Shown: positions 1 through 8,352 of the stretch, piece after piece
Numbering within the stretch: the stretch's first letter is position 1
How the letters are laid out: each line of letters starts with the position of its first letter
From: Bacilli bacterium
GTDB lineage: Bacteria; Bacillota_I; Bacilli_A; RF39; UBA660
Assembly: GCA_029004695.1 (NCBI GenBank)
Contig: JAQVZB010000004.1
Span: 1 to 27,712, forward strand
Reading direction: 5' to 3'
DNA: 27,712 nt
Notes under the pieces: model-generated
What the model saw: only the letters and a program-made list of their open reading frames with translations
Database searches by the model: none
What the model was told of the DNA's origin: nothing
Position numbers and translations under genes: made by a program

Positions 1-38
1 ACTTTCTTTTTTTCTGTTAATTGAGTATAATTTTTCAT
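1..38 (-). CDS. 5' end of probable IS30-family transposase (partial)
   Basis: Only the first 12 codons are inside the window; the gene runs off the left edge. The ATG at 38-36 has a strong Shine-Dalgarno (AGGAGG, bases 44-49). The visible peptide, MKNYTQLTEKKK, resembles the start of IS30-type transposases, which often begin M-K-x-Y-x-Q-L-T before a helix-turn-helix that recognises the element ends. A GC-rich terminator hairpin sits just upstream, as expected if the gene is shielded from read-through. Twelve residues cannot prove the family; another small HTH protein is possible. Confidence 0.4.
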   Translation of the reverse strand, partial: MKNYTQLTEKKK

Positions 39-81
39 AGAGCTCCTCCTTGCTGGGTGTGGGCTCTTTTATTATATCAAA

Positions 82-111
82 AAATCCCAACCGCTGGTGC
101 GGTTGAGATTT
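82..111 (-). terminator. Hairpin terminator between pnp and the left-edge gene
   Basis: The arms CAACCGC (88-94) and GCGGTTG (99-105) close a TGGT loop. They extend past one mismatch into AAATC/GATTT. On the minus strand the hairpin is followed by a T run, so it would stop transcripts moving left toward the edge gene. It is far more GC-rich than its surroundings and may belong to the putative insertion element. Confidence 0.6.
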
Positions 112-120
112 CAATTTAGG

Positions 121-147
121 AAAAAGAAGAATTAAATTCTTCTTTTT
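121..147. terminator. Bidirectional terminator after pnp
   Basis: A nearly perfect inverted repeat (arms AAAAAGAAGAATT and AATTCTTCTTTTT) lies 29 bases past the pnp stop codon. It has A and T runs on both sides, so it can act in either direction. It probably ends the rpsO-pnp transcript. Confidence 0.65.
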
Positions 148-175
148 TAATCTTTTATTTTTGCTTTTTTAAATA

Positions 176-2308
176 TTAGTCATTTTTCTTATCTGGCTTA
201 GGTAAAGCTTCCTTGCGAGATAGATTCAATCTACCCCTATTATCATAACCTAAAGATTTGACGATAATTTCATCACCAACTTTAACTACATCAGAAGGTT
301 TATTAACTCGTTCATGAGCTAAATGGCTAACATGAACTAAGCCTTCGGTTCCCTCCCATAGTTTGACAAAACAACCAAAATCTTCAACTTTAACAACTAC
401 ACCAGTATATAATTCTCCTGTTACTACTTCTTTAATAATATTTTCAATCATTTCAACCGTTTTATTTATAACTTCGTAATCAGTATGATATATAATTACT
501 CTACCGTCATCTTCTAAATCTACTTTTACTGCATCTTTATGACTAACACTATTAACATTACTAGCTTCTAAAATAATTTTGGTAATCATTTCGCCACCAC
601 GACCAATAACATCTTTAATCTTATCAGGATTAATATTAATAATTTTAATTTTAGGAGCATATGGACTTAATTCTTTTCTTGGTTCAGTAATAACTTCTTC
701 CATTACTTTTAACACTTTTAAACGGGCTTTTTTTGCTTCATGAAGTGCTTCTTTTAAAATCGATTTCGTAACACCTTTTATTTTAATATCCATTTGTAAA
801 GCGGTAATCCCATTTTTAGTACCTGCAACTTTGAAATCCATATCTCCCATATGATCTTCAAGTCCAGCAATATCTGTTAAGATAGTATATTTCTTTCCCT
901 TAGTAATAAGTCCCATCGCAATTCCAGCTACTGGAGCTTTAATAGGAACTCCTGCTGCCATTAAACTTAAACATCCTGCGCATATACTAGCTTGAGAAGA
1001 TGAACCATTACTTTCTAAAATCTCACTAACAACCCTAATAGTATACGGAAATTCTTCTTCAGATGGAATAACTTGTAATAAAGCTTTTTCTCCTAATGCC
1101 CCATGACCTATTTCCCTTCTTCCTGGTGAACCATATCTTCCGGTTTCGCCAACGGAAAATTGAGGGAAATTATAATGAAGCATAAATCTTTTTGTATCTT
1201 CAATCCCTAGTCCATCTAATATTTGATGTTCTCCAATAGCTCCTAGAGTTGTTGTTGATAATGATTGAGTTTGACCTCTAGTAAATAAAGCAGATCCATG
1301 CGTTCTAGGCAATAAATCAATTTGCGCTGACAAATCTCTTATTTCATCTAATTTTCGACCATCAGGACGGATTTTTTTATTAATAATTAAATCTCTTACT
1401 ACTGAGGCTTCAATATTATCCATCATTTTTTTAACATATTTTTCTGATATTTCATCTGCATATTTTTCAGTAAAATAATTAATACCATCAAGCTTTACTT
1501 CGTCGATTTTTTCATAACTTTCAAGTTTGTTTTTTATTTGAACAGCTGAAAGCATCTTTTTTTCAGCATAATTATATATTTCTTTTTCTAAAGCTTTATT
1601 AGTATCAGGAATTACAATTTCAACTTTTTCTTTTCCTACTACTTCAATAATTTCTTCTTGGAACAAACATAGTTCTTTAATATATTTATGTCCAAACATT
1701 AAAGCTTCTAACATATCTTCTTCGCTTACTTCTTTACTTCCGGCTTCAATCATACAAATATCATTTTTAGTTCCGGCAACAGTAACTGTAAGTTCACTTG
1801 TTTCTAATTCTTCACTAGTTGGATTTATAAGATATTTTTTACCAATTTTACCTACTACAACTCCAGCTACAGGTCCATCAAAAGGAATTTTTGATATTCC
1901 TAATGCTAAAGATGAAGCAAATAAAGCCGTCATTTCGGGAGTATTATTTGGATCAACTGAAAGAATCGTATTAATAACTTGAACTTCATTTCTAAAGTTT
2001 TCATCAAACATTGGACGAATAGGTCGATCTATTAAACGAGCTGCAAGTGTCGCATTATCACTAGCTCTTCCTTCTCTTTTTATAAATCCACCTGGAATTT
2101 TTCCTACCGAATATAATTTTTCATTATAAACAATTGTTAAAGGGAAAAAATCACCACTACTAATATTATCATTCATAACAGTAGCTGATAATACTACTGT
2201 ATCGCCATATCTAACTAATGCTGCTCCATCAGCTTGTTTAGCTAATTCTCCTACTTCTACTATTATATTTCTTCCTAAAAAATTAAAACTAAATTCTTTT
2301 TTATTCAA
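176..2308 (-). CDS. pnp: Polyribonucleotide nucleotidyltransferase (PNPase)
   Basis: This enzyme degrades RNA 3'-to-5' by phosphorolysis, using phosphate to release nucleoside diphosphates, and works as a cytosolic trimer. The 710-residue length is normal. Domains in order are a first RNase PH domain (about 10-140), a helical domain (about 145-230), a second RNase PH domain (about 310-540), a KH domain with GRGG at 569-572, and an S1 domain (about 633-698). The catalytic aspartates of the LEDHMGDMDF motif are D485 and D491, and a GSSS phosphate-binding motif lies at 436-439. The start is TTG, with AGAAGTGG about 7 bases upstream; no better ATG exists near the conserved N-terminus. It follows rpsO, the classic arrangement, with a hairpin between the genes. 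A weak start plus a leader hairpin is compatible with the autoregulation known for pnp elsewhere. Confidence 0.97.
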   Translation of the reverse strand: MNKKEFSFNFLGRNIIVEVGELAKQADGAALVRYGDTVVLSATVMNDNISSGDFFPLTIVYNEKLYSVGKIPGGFIKREGRASDNATLAARLIDRPIRPMFDENFRNEVQVINTILSVDPNNTPEMTALFASSLALGISKIPFDGPVAGVVVGKIGKKYLINPTSEELETSELTVTVAGTKNDICMIEAGSKEVSEEDMLEALMFGHKYIKELCLFQEEIIEVVGKEKVEIVIPDTNKALEKEIYNYAEKKMLSAVQIKNKLESYEKIDEVKLDGINYFTEKYADEISEKYVKKMMDNIEASVVRDLIINKKIRPDGRKLDEIRDLSAQIDLLPRTHGSALFTRGQTQSLSTTTLGAIGEHQILDGLGIEDTKRFMLHYNFPQFSVGETGRYGSPGRREIGHGALGEKALLQVIPSEEEFPYTIRVVSEILESNGSSSQASICAGCLSLMAAGVPIKAPVAGIAMGLITKGKKYTILTDIAGLEDHMGDMDFKVAGTKNGITALQMDIKIKGVTKSILKEALHEAKKARLKVLKVMEEVITEPRKELSPYAPKIKIININPDKIKDVIGRGGEMITKIILEASNVNSVSHKDAVKVDLEDDGRVIIYHTDYEVINKTVEMIENIIKEVVTGELYTGVVVKVEDFGCFVKLWEGTEGLVHVSHLAHERVNKPSDVVKVGDEIIVKSLGYDNRGRLNLSRKEALPKPDKKND

Positions 2309-2337
2309 ATTCTATCCACTTCTTTCTATAAATAAAA

Positions 2338-2358
2338 GACACTAAAAAAATTAGTGCC
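2338..2358 (-). terminator. Intergenic hairpin between rpsO and pnp
   Basis: On the minus strand GGCACTAA and TTAGTGTC form an eight-pair stem (one G-U) followed by TTTT. It starts at the rpsO stop codon. It probably attenuates or processes the rpsO-pnp transcript, as the equivalent region does in E. coli (terminator and RNase III site); the exact role here is inferred. Confidence 0.6.
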
Positions 2359-2627
2359 TATTTTCTTAAATTTAATTTCTTTATTAGTTCTCGATAACTT
2401 ACAACATCTGTTTTCTTTAAATAATCTAATAAACTTCTTCTTTTCCCTACTTTAATTAGTAAGCCTCGTTTACTATGATAATCATGTTTGTGTATTTTTA
2501 AATGTTCAGTTAACTCATTAATCTCGTCAGTTAATATTGCAACTTGTACTTCAGTACTACCTGTATTAGTAGCATTTTTTCCATATTTTTTTACTAACTC
2601 AGCTTTTCTTTCTTTAGTTAAAGCCAT
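2358..2627 (-). CDS. rpsO: Small ribosomal subunit protein uS15
   Basis: S15 binds 16S rRNA in the central domain early in 30S assembly. The protein has 89 residues, the usual length. It carries the conserved S15 signatures: NTGSTEVQVA near residue 20, the LTEHLKIHKHDYHSKRGL stretch near 39, and the C-terminal RRSLLDYLKK. The ATG has a strong Shine-Dalgarno (AAAGGAGG, 7 bases upstream). It is first in a two-gene transcript with pnp. A good promoter lies about 85 bases upstream, leaving a leader long enough for the translational autocontrol known for S15 in other bacteria. Confidence 0.98.
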   Translation of the reverse strand: MALTKERKAELVKKYGKNATNTGSTEVQVAILTDEINELTEHLKIHKHDYHSKRGLLIKVGKRRSLLDYLKKTDVVSYRELIKKLNLRK

Positions 2628-2712
2628 AAAAAATCCTCCTTTTATAAATAATCCGTTATATCTGAGTAAAAATTCGGAAGAGTAATTTAAACCAAGATAA
2701 AACTTCTAACTC

Positions 2713-2741
2713 ATTATATTATAAAAGTTAAGATAAATCAA
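2713..2741 (-). promoter_or_regulatory. Promoter of rpsO-pnp, with structured leader
   Basis: The -35 is TTGATT (2736-2741) and the -10 is TATAAT (2713-2718), with a 17-base spacer. The leader to the rpsO ATG is roughly 80 bases. It can fold as TTATCT...AGATA enclosing AAATT...AATTT, with loop ACTCTTCCG. This may be an S15-binding fold, but that is only a suggestion from pairing. Confidence 0.7.
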
Positions 2742-2752
2742 CAAGAAACTCC

Positions 2753-3217
2753 TTATTTACTGGAATTACTGTTTTTTATTTCTATATAATATAATATACT
2801 TTGAATTCCAAATGAAATAATTAATAAAGCTAATAATATCCACCATCCTACTGACTCAAAGATATCTTCAGGAATTATTAAGGTGTACCCTGTATAAAAC
2901 AAAAACAATATACTTTGTAAAATTCGGAAAGCTTTTGCATCAGCTTTATTTTTTGAAACTATAATTCTTTCATCAGTTTCATTTATGATAGTTTTTTTCA
3001 TCTTGCGAGGATTTTTTATTATCCTTATTAATTTTATATAATAAAGTAAGGATAAACTCAAAGGAATAAATGATAAACCGATTACTGCTTTATTGTTTTT
3101 TATTATATTAACGTCCAAGATATTAAAAATAATTCCAGTTAGTAACATTATTAAACCAATAGTAAGTGTTGATATTAAAATTTGTTTTGTCTCTTTAATA
3201 ATTTTTTGAGAATTCAT
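2753..3217 (-). CDS. Small four-helix membrane protein, DUF2178-like
   Basis: The 154-residue protein has four hydrophobic segments (about 12-33, 44-64, 98-115 and 123-144). Between the second and third is a basic loop with a TDER motif at 81-84 and a K-A-D-A-K-A-F stretch at 91-97. This layout matches the uncharacterised DUF2178/DUF3796-type proteins that Bacillota often encode directly after a tiny Xre regulator. Its start is 3 bases after the stop of that regulator, and its Shine-Dalgarno (AAGGAGG) lies inside the regulator's last codons, so the two are co-expressed. The function of such pairs is not established; a membrane stress or envelope role is a guess. No terminator is visible after the gene. 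Confidence 0.75.
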   Translation of the reverse strand: MNSQKIIKETKQILISTLTIGLIMLLTGIIFNILDVNIIKNNKAVIGLSFIPLSLSLLYYIKLIRIIKNPRKMKKTIINETDERIIVSKNKADAKAFRILQSILFLFYTGYTLIIPEDIFESVGWWILLALLIISFGIQSILYYIEIKNSNSSK

Positions 3218-3220
3218 AAA

Positions 3221-3418
3221 TTATACCTCCTTCCAAAATAAATCATTTAAAGTTTTATTAAGTGCTTTACATATTTCTATGCATAAATTCAAACTTGGAT
3301 TGTAATTACCTGACTCAATTAAATTTATTGTCTGTCTTGTAACTCCAACCATATCTGCTAATTGATCTTGAGATAAATCTAATTCTATCCTAGCAATCTT
3401 CATTTTTATATTTTTCAA
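3221..3418 (-). CDS. Small Xre-family HTH transcription regulator
   Basis: The 65-residue protein is almost entirely a Cro/CI-type helix-turn-helix. DLSQDQLADMVGVTRQTINL (about 14-33) covers helices 2 and 3, followed by IESGNYNPSL and a short tail ending in DLFW, typical of the YozG-like class. The chosen start is TTG, 11 bases after AGGAG; an ATG closer to AGGAG runs into a stop after four codons. An internal ATG at residue 6 is possible. It leads a two-gene operon with a membrane protein and has a near-consensus promoter overlapped by two direct repeats, suggesting it represses its own operon. Confidence 0.9.
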   Translation of the reverse strand: MKNIKMKIARIELDLSQDQLADMVGVTRQTINLIESGNYNPSLNLCIEICKALNKTLNDLFWKEV

Positions 3419-3443
3419 GTAGGACTCATCTCCTATCTATTTC

Positions 3444-3489
3444 ATTATAATAAGTATATTACAAAATGTCAATTATATATTACATTATG
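3444..3489 (-). promoter_or_regulatory. Consensus promoter with paired direct-repeat operator
   Basis: The -35 TTGACA (3467-3472) and -10 TATAAT (3444-3449), with a 17-base spacer, match the housekeeping consensus exactly. Two copies of TATATTACANNATG (plus-strand reading, starting at 3455 and 3476) are exactly 21 bases apart, two helical turns. One lies in the spacer running into the -35, the other immediately upstream. This is the expected position for a repressor, most simply the adjacent Xre protein. Confidence 0.75.
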
Positions 3490-3501
3490 CAATGAAATAA
3501 A

Positions 3502-3519
3502 AAAGTGAACCATCACTTT
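3502..3519 (-). terminator. Terminator of the cohesin-protease operon
   Basis: AAAGTGA and TCACTTT pair around a four-base loop. On the minus strand a T-rich run follows. It begins 7 bases after the protease stop codon and separates this operon from the HTH promoter immediately downstream. Confidence 0.75.
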
Positions 3520-3525
3520 ATTATT

Positions 3526-6060
3526 TTAACCATTAGCAATAAGTAATCGTAATTGAGAAAGATCAATACTTGTTACTGATCCATTTTTGTTTATATCAAG
3601 TGCTTTAAGATATGCATTCTCTTTTATATATCCATTTACTCCTGCTAAATGGAATCTCATTTGCGATAAATCAATCGATTTTATAAGTCCATCACCATTA
3701 GCATCTCCTGATACAACAATATCATATGTTTCCATACTATTAAGATTATATAAAATATCTAATTTCATTCCCGTACCGATATATCCACTTGTTACTTCGT
3801 TACTATCTTTATCAATTACTTTAATAGTAACTCCAGTAAGTTGAAAATTATTTATAAAAGTTTCTAAAAGGGTTCCTTTAGTAACATTAGTAAGATAGTT
3901 ATCAACAACAATATAATCAGTAATATATTCATAATCAATAACATTAATATTTATTGTTTTAGTTATATTGGTTCCATCGGTTGAAGAAACTGTAATTATT
4001 GTTTCACCTAAATCAATGGCAGTAATATTTCCATTAGCATCTACTGTTGCAATATTAATATTACTACTAGTCCAATTTAAAATCTTATTTGAAGCATTGG
4101 TTGGTAAAATAGTGAAATCTAGATTATATATATTACCTTTTTTTATATCAATTACATTTTCTGAAATAGATATATCAGAAATATCAATAAACTCATCTAA
4201 AGTAAAAGTTATATTCTTTATAATAGATCCATGAGTTACTTCGATATTATAATCTCCAGCAGTAATTGGTCCGGTAAATTCTAATATTATGTTGGAAACA
4301 TTATTTTCAATCTCGGTTTTAGTAACTATAAATTGATTAGTAACATCGGCATTTTCATTACTAGTTATTTTTACCTCAAATAAATTACTATCAGTAATAT
4401 TAGTACTATTTATTGGTAAAGTCATTTTACCACCATTTTTACCATAAATAATACTAGGTTCTTTAATAATATCACCTAAAGTAAAATCGTATGTTATTGT
4501 TTGGGTAAAGGCCTTTATAGAGCCAGCAGCTTTTTCATTACCATCATATAAATCATACCAGTTAGTCTTATCATAGGAAGTAAAACTTTGATTAGCTTCA
4601 TAGCCATCATAATTATAAGCCTCTACACTTGCAAAAGATGTTTGAAGAGGTATGGGATATAAATATTCAGGGACTTGATAACTAACCATTATCGAAAAAT
4701 TAGAATTTTTTAATAAAATAGGTTCATCTAATTTAATAGTATGATAACCAGCATAGCCAAGATTACCACTTTTAATTAATTTCATATTCGATGATGTTAA
4801 ATTAGAATCGATATTATTAACATATAATTTATAATTTGTTACATCTAAAGCACCAATAGTAATCTCTGATAATAATTCCAATTCATTAGTTTTCTTAGTA
4901 TATTTATTGGCAACATAGATTGGATCATAAGTTCCATAACCAAATCCACCAGACCATCCTAAAGGATCATAAAAATAAGAATTGTCATAATTTTTAGTAA
5001 TTGATACTTCCGTTATACCATATACTTGTTCATATATTCGAAAATCATCATAAGAAATATATTCATATCCAGAATTTCCCCAACCAGTTCCCCAAGAATT
5101 TTTAATAATCCACGCACCATTATTTGGAGGTTGATAATTAGTTTTAAAATTTGTTGATGAATAATTATCATCCCATCCAACAATTATTACCGCATGATTT
5201 AATGATGTAGAATCGCTTAAATAATAATATGCACCAGTTAAAGCATTATAATAATTATCATCATGGAAATAAGCTACTCCTAATGCTCCGTATGTGATAA
5301 GATGCTGTTTCATATTATTAATCATTTCAGTATCTTTACTTGTATATGAAGGAAAGAATTTAATATTATCTATATAAGCAGAAGTATTCTTATTTTGAAT
5401 TTCACTGATATCAATTGGATCCATATTATTTATAAATGGCATATCAATTTCATTAATTGGACCTCTTCTACTACTCAATAAAGCTGAGGTTTTAAAATAA
5501 TTAGCTCCTATTACAGCAGTTTCATTAAATCCTAAAGGATTTATTTCATCGTTTAAAAAATATCTTACCGTAGCATATCGATTATATCTTTCTGAAAAAT
5601 CATATTCCAATTGATATTTTTTTAAAATTGTTGATTCAACCATCCCATTAATTTGAAACCAAGAACACCAATTAGTATTCATTTGATTTTTAACTGATGT
5701 TATATTATTGGCTCCATCATCATTTCTTAAATCAAATGTTGAATCTAAAATAGATGCCGAAACATTATCAATATTAAATTTAAATCTTGAAACTTTCGAA
5801 GAATTATTATTAATAACATAAGGTATAGGACTTATACCTTCTTTTCTTTCTTTAGATGATAATTTTAGCCATTCTTCAAATTCAGGATTAATATTTCCAG
5901 AAATCGGTTCTATTGCTCCTTTTGAGCTATAACTTTTTACATTAGTTTTATTTATAAAGGAATTATTAATTATTTTCTCATTTAAAAAAGGAAAAGATAA
6001 TATTAATATTAATATTCCTAAAAAAATTATATTTTTATTATATAATCTTTCTCTTTTCAT
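3526..6060 (-). CDS. Secreted papain-like cysteine protease with lectin-like, Big2 and dockerin domains
   Basis: The 844-residue exported protease has a basic N-terminus and hydrophobic stretch (11-26), either a signal peptide or, lacking a clear cleavage site, a signal anchor. A C1A peptidase domain (about 100-345) carries Q126 (oxyanion hole), C132, H289 (NHAVIIVGW) and N321 (KNSWG). It is followed by a lectin-like domain (about 355-525), a beta domain (about 528-628), a bacterial Ig-like Big2 domain (about 631-712), a small module (about 715-784) and a type I dockerin (785-844). The dockerin has two calcium loops, D786-N788-D790-D797 and D822-N824-N826-D833, each followed by D-L-S-Q. The Cys context is WCSWF rather than the usual CWAF. 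The gene overlaps the cohesin-like gene by ATGA, so the two are translationally coupled. A dockerin should tether the enzyme to a cohesin. The natural substrate is unknown. Confidence 0.9.
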   Translation of the reverse strand: MKRERLYNKNIIFLGILILILSFPFLNEKIINNSFINKTNVKSYSSKGAIEPISGNINPEFEEWLKLSSKERKEGISPIPYVINNNSSKVSRFKFNIDNVSASILDSTFDLRNDDGANNITSVKNQMNTNWCSWFQINGMVESTILKKYQLEYDFSERYNRYATVRYFLNDEINPLGFNETAVIGANYFKTSALLSSRRGPINEIDMPFINNMDPIDISEIQNKNTSAYIDNIKFFPSYTSKDTEMINNMKQHLITYGALGVAYFHDDNYYNALTGAYYYLSDSTSLNHAVIIVGWDDNYSSTNFKTNYQPPNNGAWIIKNSWGTGWGNSGYEYISYDDFRIYEQVYGITEVSITKNYDNSYFYDPLGWSGGFGYGTYDPIYVANKYTKKTNELELLSEITIGALDVTNYKLYVNNIDSNLTSSNMKLIKSGNLGYAGYHTIKLDEPILLKNSNFSIMVSYQVPEYLYPIPLQTSFASVEAYNYDGYEANQSFTSYDKTNWYDLYDGNEKAAGSIKAFTQTITYDFTLGDIIKEPSIIYGKNGGKMTLPINSTNITDSNLFEVKITSNENADVTNQFIVTKTEIENNVSNIILEFTGPITAGDYNIEVTHGSIIKNITFTLDEFIDISDISISENVIDIKKGNIYNLDFTILPTNASNKILNWTSSNINIATVDANGNITAIDLGETIITVSSTDGTNITKTININVIDYEYITDYIVVDNYLTNVTKGTLLETFINNFQLTGVTIKVIDKDSNEVTSGYIGTGMKLDILYNLNSMETYDIVVSGDANGDGLIKSIDLSQMRFHLAGVNGYIKENAYLKALDINKNGSVTSIDLSQLRLLIANG

Positions 6061-8210
6061 ATTATTTCCTTAACCTTTTTTTTCTTTTTATTAATATAAA
6101 TGAATCCCCCAATAGTAACAACAATTAATGCTGATAATGCAACATAAACTATGGCCTCTTTATTTTGAGAATCATCTACCTTAATATCTTGAATGATATT
6201 ATCAGTTAAAAAATATTCTGAACAATGATCTATATCAAATGTAATAGTTCCATTAATAATACTAATATTATTTTTAATCAATTTAATACTTTTATTATCT
6301 TTATCATAATAATATAAATTAACTATCTTACCATCTTGATAAATATTAGCTAAATTTATCGTAACCGTACTTTTTCCTGGTAATACTCCCTCATGTTTAA
6401 AAGTTAAATTGGTAATTGTACTTAATTTAGTTAATTTTAAGATTTCTTCTTTATATGTATTATTGTTTATTTCAATATCTAATTTAGGTGAAATATTAGT
6501 ATTTTTTAAATTTTCTAATTTAAAATCCCAACGATACAATTCTATATTTTCATTATTATTAATAATAAAACGTAAATCTTGATATCCTTTTTCAGCATTT
6601 TTAAACTTATTATTAGAAATAACTAAACTTTTAGAATCATTTAATAACTTTTCTTCAATTAAATTATTTTTTCTAATAATAGTAATAGCATATTTTTTTA
6701 CATTTGCATTTTCTGCTGTTACTGTTATTTCAAAATTGTTTACCCCAAAATCAAGGACTTCATTTCCATTTAAAGCAATAATACTTTTCTCATCCTCTTT
6801 TTCAGCAATAATAACAGCTTTATCATAAGTACTTTCTAAATAAATCGTATATTTATAAACATTTTTATCAAAAATAAAATCTTGATCATTTATCTTAAGA
6901 CTTTTTAAAAATGCATTATCTGATAACCCTGGAATTTGATTATTTTCATCTTTTTTAATTATTACGATAGTATATATTTTTTCACTACCTTTTTCACTAA
7001 TAACTTTAATTTGAAAGGTATTTGACCCAACATTTAAGATTTTATTTCCAGTCCCAGTCACTGTTGCTTTCGCATCTTCTGCACTAGCAGTTATATTAAC
7101 ACTAGAAACACTATTTTCTACTATAGCATTATAATTTAAGGTGTTTTTATTAAATTCAAGTGAAATTCCAGTTATCATTAAAGAACCCAAATAATTATTA
7201 TTACTTCTACCGTCAGTTCTAGTAACATTTATGGTGTAAGTATTATTTGCTCCAGATTCAGAAGTAACAATAATATTAATTGCTTTTGTTTCGCCATAAT
7301 TTAATGATACAGTTTTATTACTATAGGAAATTTCACTTTTACTATCTTGAGCAGTGGCATTAACTACTGAAAAGGTAGATATTTCTGAAGGTATCGTAAT
7401 ACTATAAGAATTTATACTGGGATTAAAATTAATTGATCCTGTACTTACTGAAATTGCTGATAATTTATTATTCGTACTTCTAGTATCAGGTCTTACAATA
7501 TTGATATTATAAACTTTTTTTGTTATACCATCTTCAGCAGTAACTGTTACTTTAAATGAATTATCGCCATAATTTAAAGACTTAGTTCCATGACCAGATA
7601 TTGTTGCCCCTGTTGTAGCTCCAGCATTAATAACTGTGCTTGTAGCATTAATAGTAGCTGTATAATTAAGAGTACTTGAATTAAATGTTGGCGATAATGT
7701 TCCATTAGATAAAGACAAACTAGTTAAATTAGCATTAGTAGAAGGTGGATTTTTAACATTAATAGTTAATGAATTTGAATTTCCGGTAAATTCATCAACT
7801 CCATTAGTACAATCAGCTGCAGTTGGGGTTATAGTTACTGATCCTGCTACTAATCCTTTAAATTTTAGTGAAGCTACATTAGTATTTGATAAAAGAGGGC
7901 TGGCAGTGTCTAAAACTAAATTAGCAGCATAAGTTGCAGTCCATCCATTTAATCCCGTAACACTAACATAACCTAATTTACTATTATCACTCATATTTAA
8001 AGTACTAGTACAAGCTGTTAGACCTCCACTGACTCCATTAATATTTTGAAGTGCGACAGTCAAAATAGCTTCTTCACCTATTATAATTGAACTTTTATTT
8101 GATTGGATATTAATCGTATAATTATTAGCAGCATTAACTTTATATAATGGATATAATATTATACCTATCATTATAATCATAAATAATATTTTTTTATTTG
8201 TTTTTTTCAT
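6057..8210 (-). CDS. Membrane-anchored surface protein with cohesin-like domain and cadherin-like repeats
   Basis: The 717-residue protein has a signal peptide (1-28, ending VNA). A cohesin-like beta domain (about 31-153) has the features V-A-L-Q-N-I-N-G near 52, L-G-Y-V-S-V-T near 79 and V-A-S-L-K-F-K near 112, plus a cysteine pair (C67, C134) that could form a disulfide. Four cadherin-like beta-sandwich repeats follow at about 157-240, 247-331, 338-420 and 433-513, each ending in a Y-x-I-x-I/V strand. An unassigned beta domain (about 520-665) precedes a transmembrane helix (686-706) and a lysine-rich tail. There is no sortase motif. The cohesin call rests on fold-like pattern and on the next gene encoding a dockerin. 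If right, this is a one-site scaffold displaying the protease on the cell. Alternatives are a general bacterial adhesin domain or a self-binding surface protein. Confidence 0.8.
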   Translation of the reverse strand: MKKTNKKILFMIIMIGIILYPLYKVNAANNYTINIQSNKSSIIIGEEAILTVALQNINGVSGGLTACTSTLNMSDNSKLGYVSVTGLNGWTATYAANLVLDTASPLLSNTNVASLKFKGLVAGSVTITPTAADCTNGVDEFTGNSNSLTINVKNPPSTNANLTSLSLSNGTLSPTFNSSTLNYTATINATSTVINAGATTGATISGHGTKSLNYGDNSFKVTVTAEDGITKKVYNINIVRPDTRSTNNKLSAISVSTGSINFNPSINSYSITIPSEISTFSVVNATAQDSKSEISYSNKTVSLNYGETKAINIIVTSESGANNTYTINVTRTDGRSNNNYLGSLMITGISLEFNKNTLNYNAIVENSVSSVNITASAEDAKATVTGTGNKILNVGSNTFQIKVISEKGSEKIYTIVIIKKDENNQIPGLSDNAFLKSLKINDQDFIFDKNVYKYTIYLESTYDKAVIIAEKEDEKSIIALNGNEVLDFGVNNFEITVTAENANVKKYAITIIRKNNLIEEKLLNDSKSLVISNNKFKNAEKGYQDLRFIINNNENIELYRWDFKLENLKNTNISPKLDIEINNNTYKEEILKLTKLSTITNLTFKHEGVLPGKSTVTINLANIYQDGKIVNLYYYDKDNKSIKLIKNNISIINGTITFDIDHCSEYFLTDNIIQDIKVDDSQNKEAIVYVALSALIVVTIGGFIYINKKKKKVKEII

Positions 8211-8272
8211 TCAGTTTTCCTTCTTACTTCTTTTTAATTTTGTCATAATATGTCGAATGCTATTATATAACA

Positions 8273-8301
8273 AGTATAAATTATATTAAGTTTAAAATCA
8301 A
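8273..8301 (-). promoter_or_regulatory. Promoter of the cohesin-protease operon
   Basis: The -35 TTGATT (8296-8301) and -10 TATACT (8273-8278) are separated by 17 bases. The leader to the ATG at 8210 is about 55 bases, and AAGGAAAAC precedes the start. A second TATAAT lies nearby, but with no good -35. Confidence 0.65.
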
Positions 8302-8319
8302 TCTTTTTTTATAATATAA

Positions 8320-8341
8320 AGAAGAAGATTGCTCTTCTTCT
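8320..8341 (-). terminator. Nine-pair hairpin with GCAA loop
   Basis: On the minus strand AGAAGAAGA-GCAA-TCTTCTTCT forms a perfect nine-pair stem with a GNRA-type loop, followed by T-rich sequence. It lies between comEC and the cohesin gene promoter and probably acts as a back-up terminator. Confidence 0.5.
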
Positions 8342-8352
8342 AATCTATATAA

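Noticed and set aside
3526..8210. Cellulosome-like polysaccharide system
   Set aside because: No glycoside hydrolase or carbohydrate-binding module is present; the only dockerin-bearing product is a protease.
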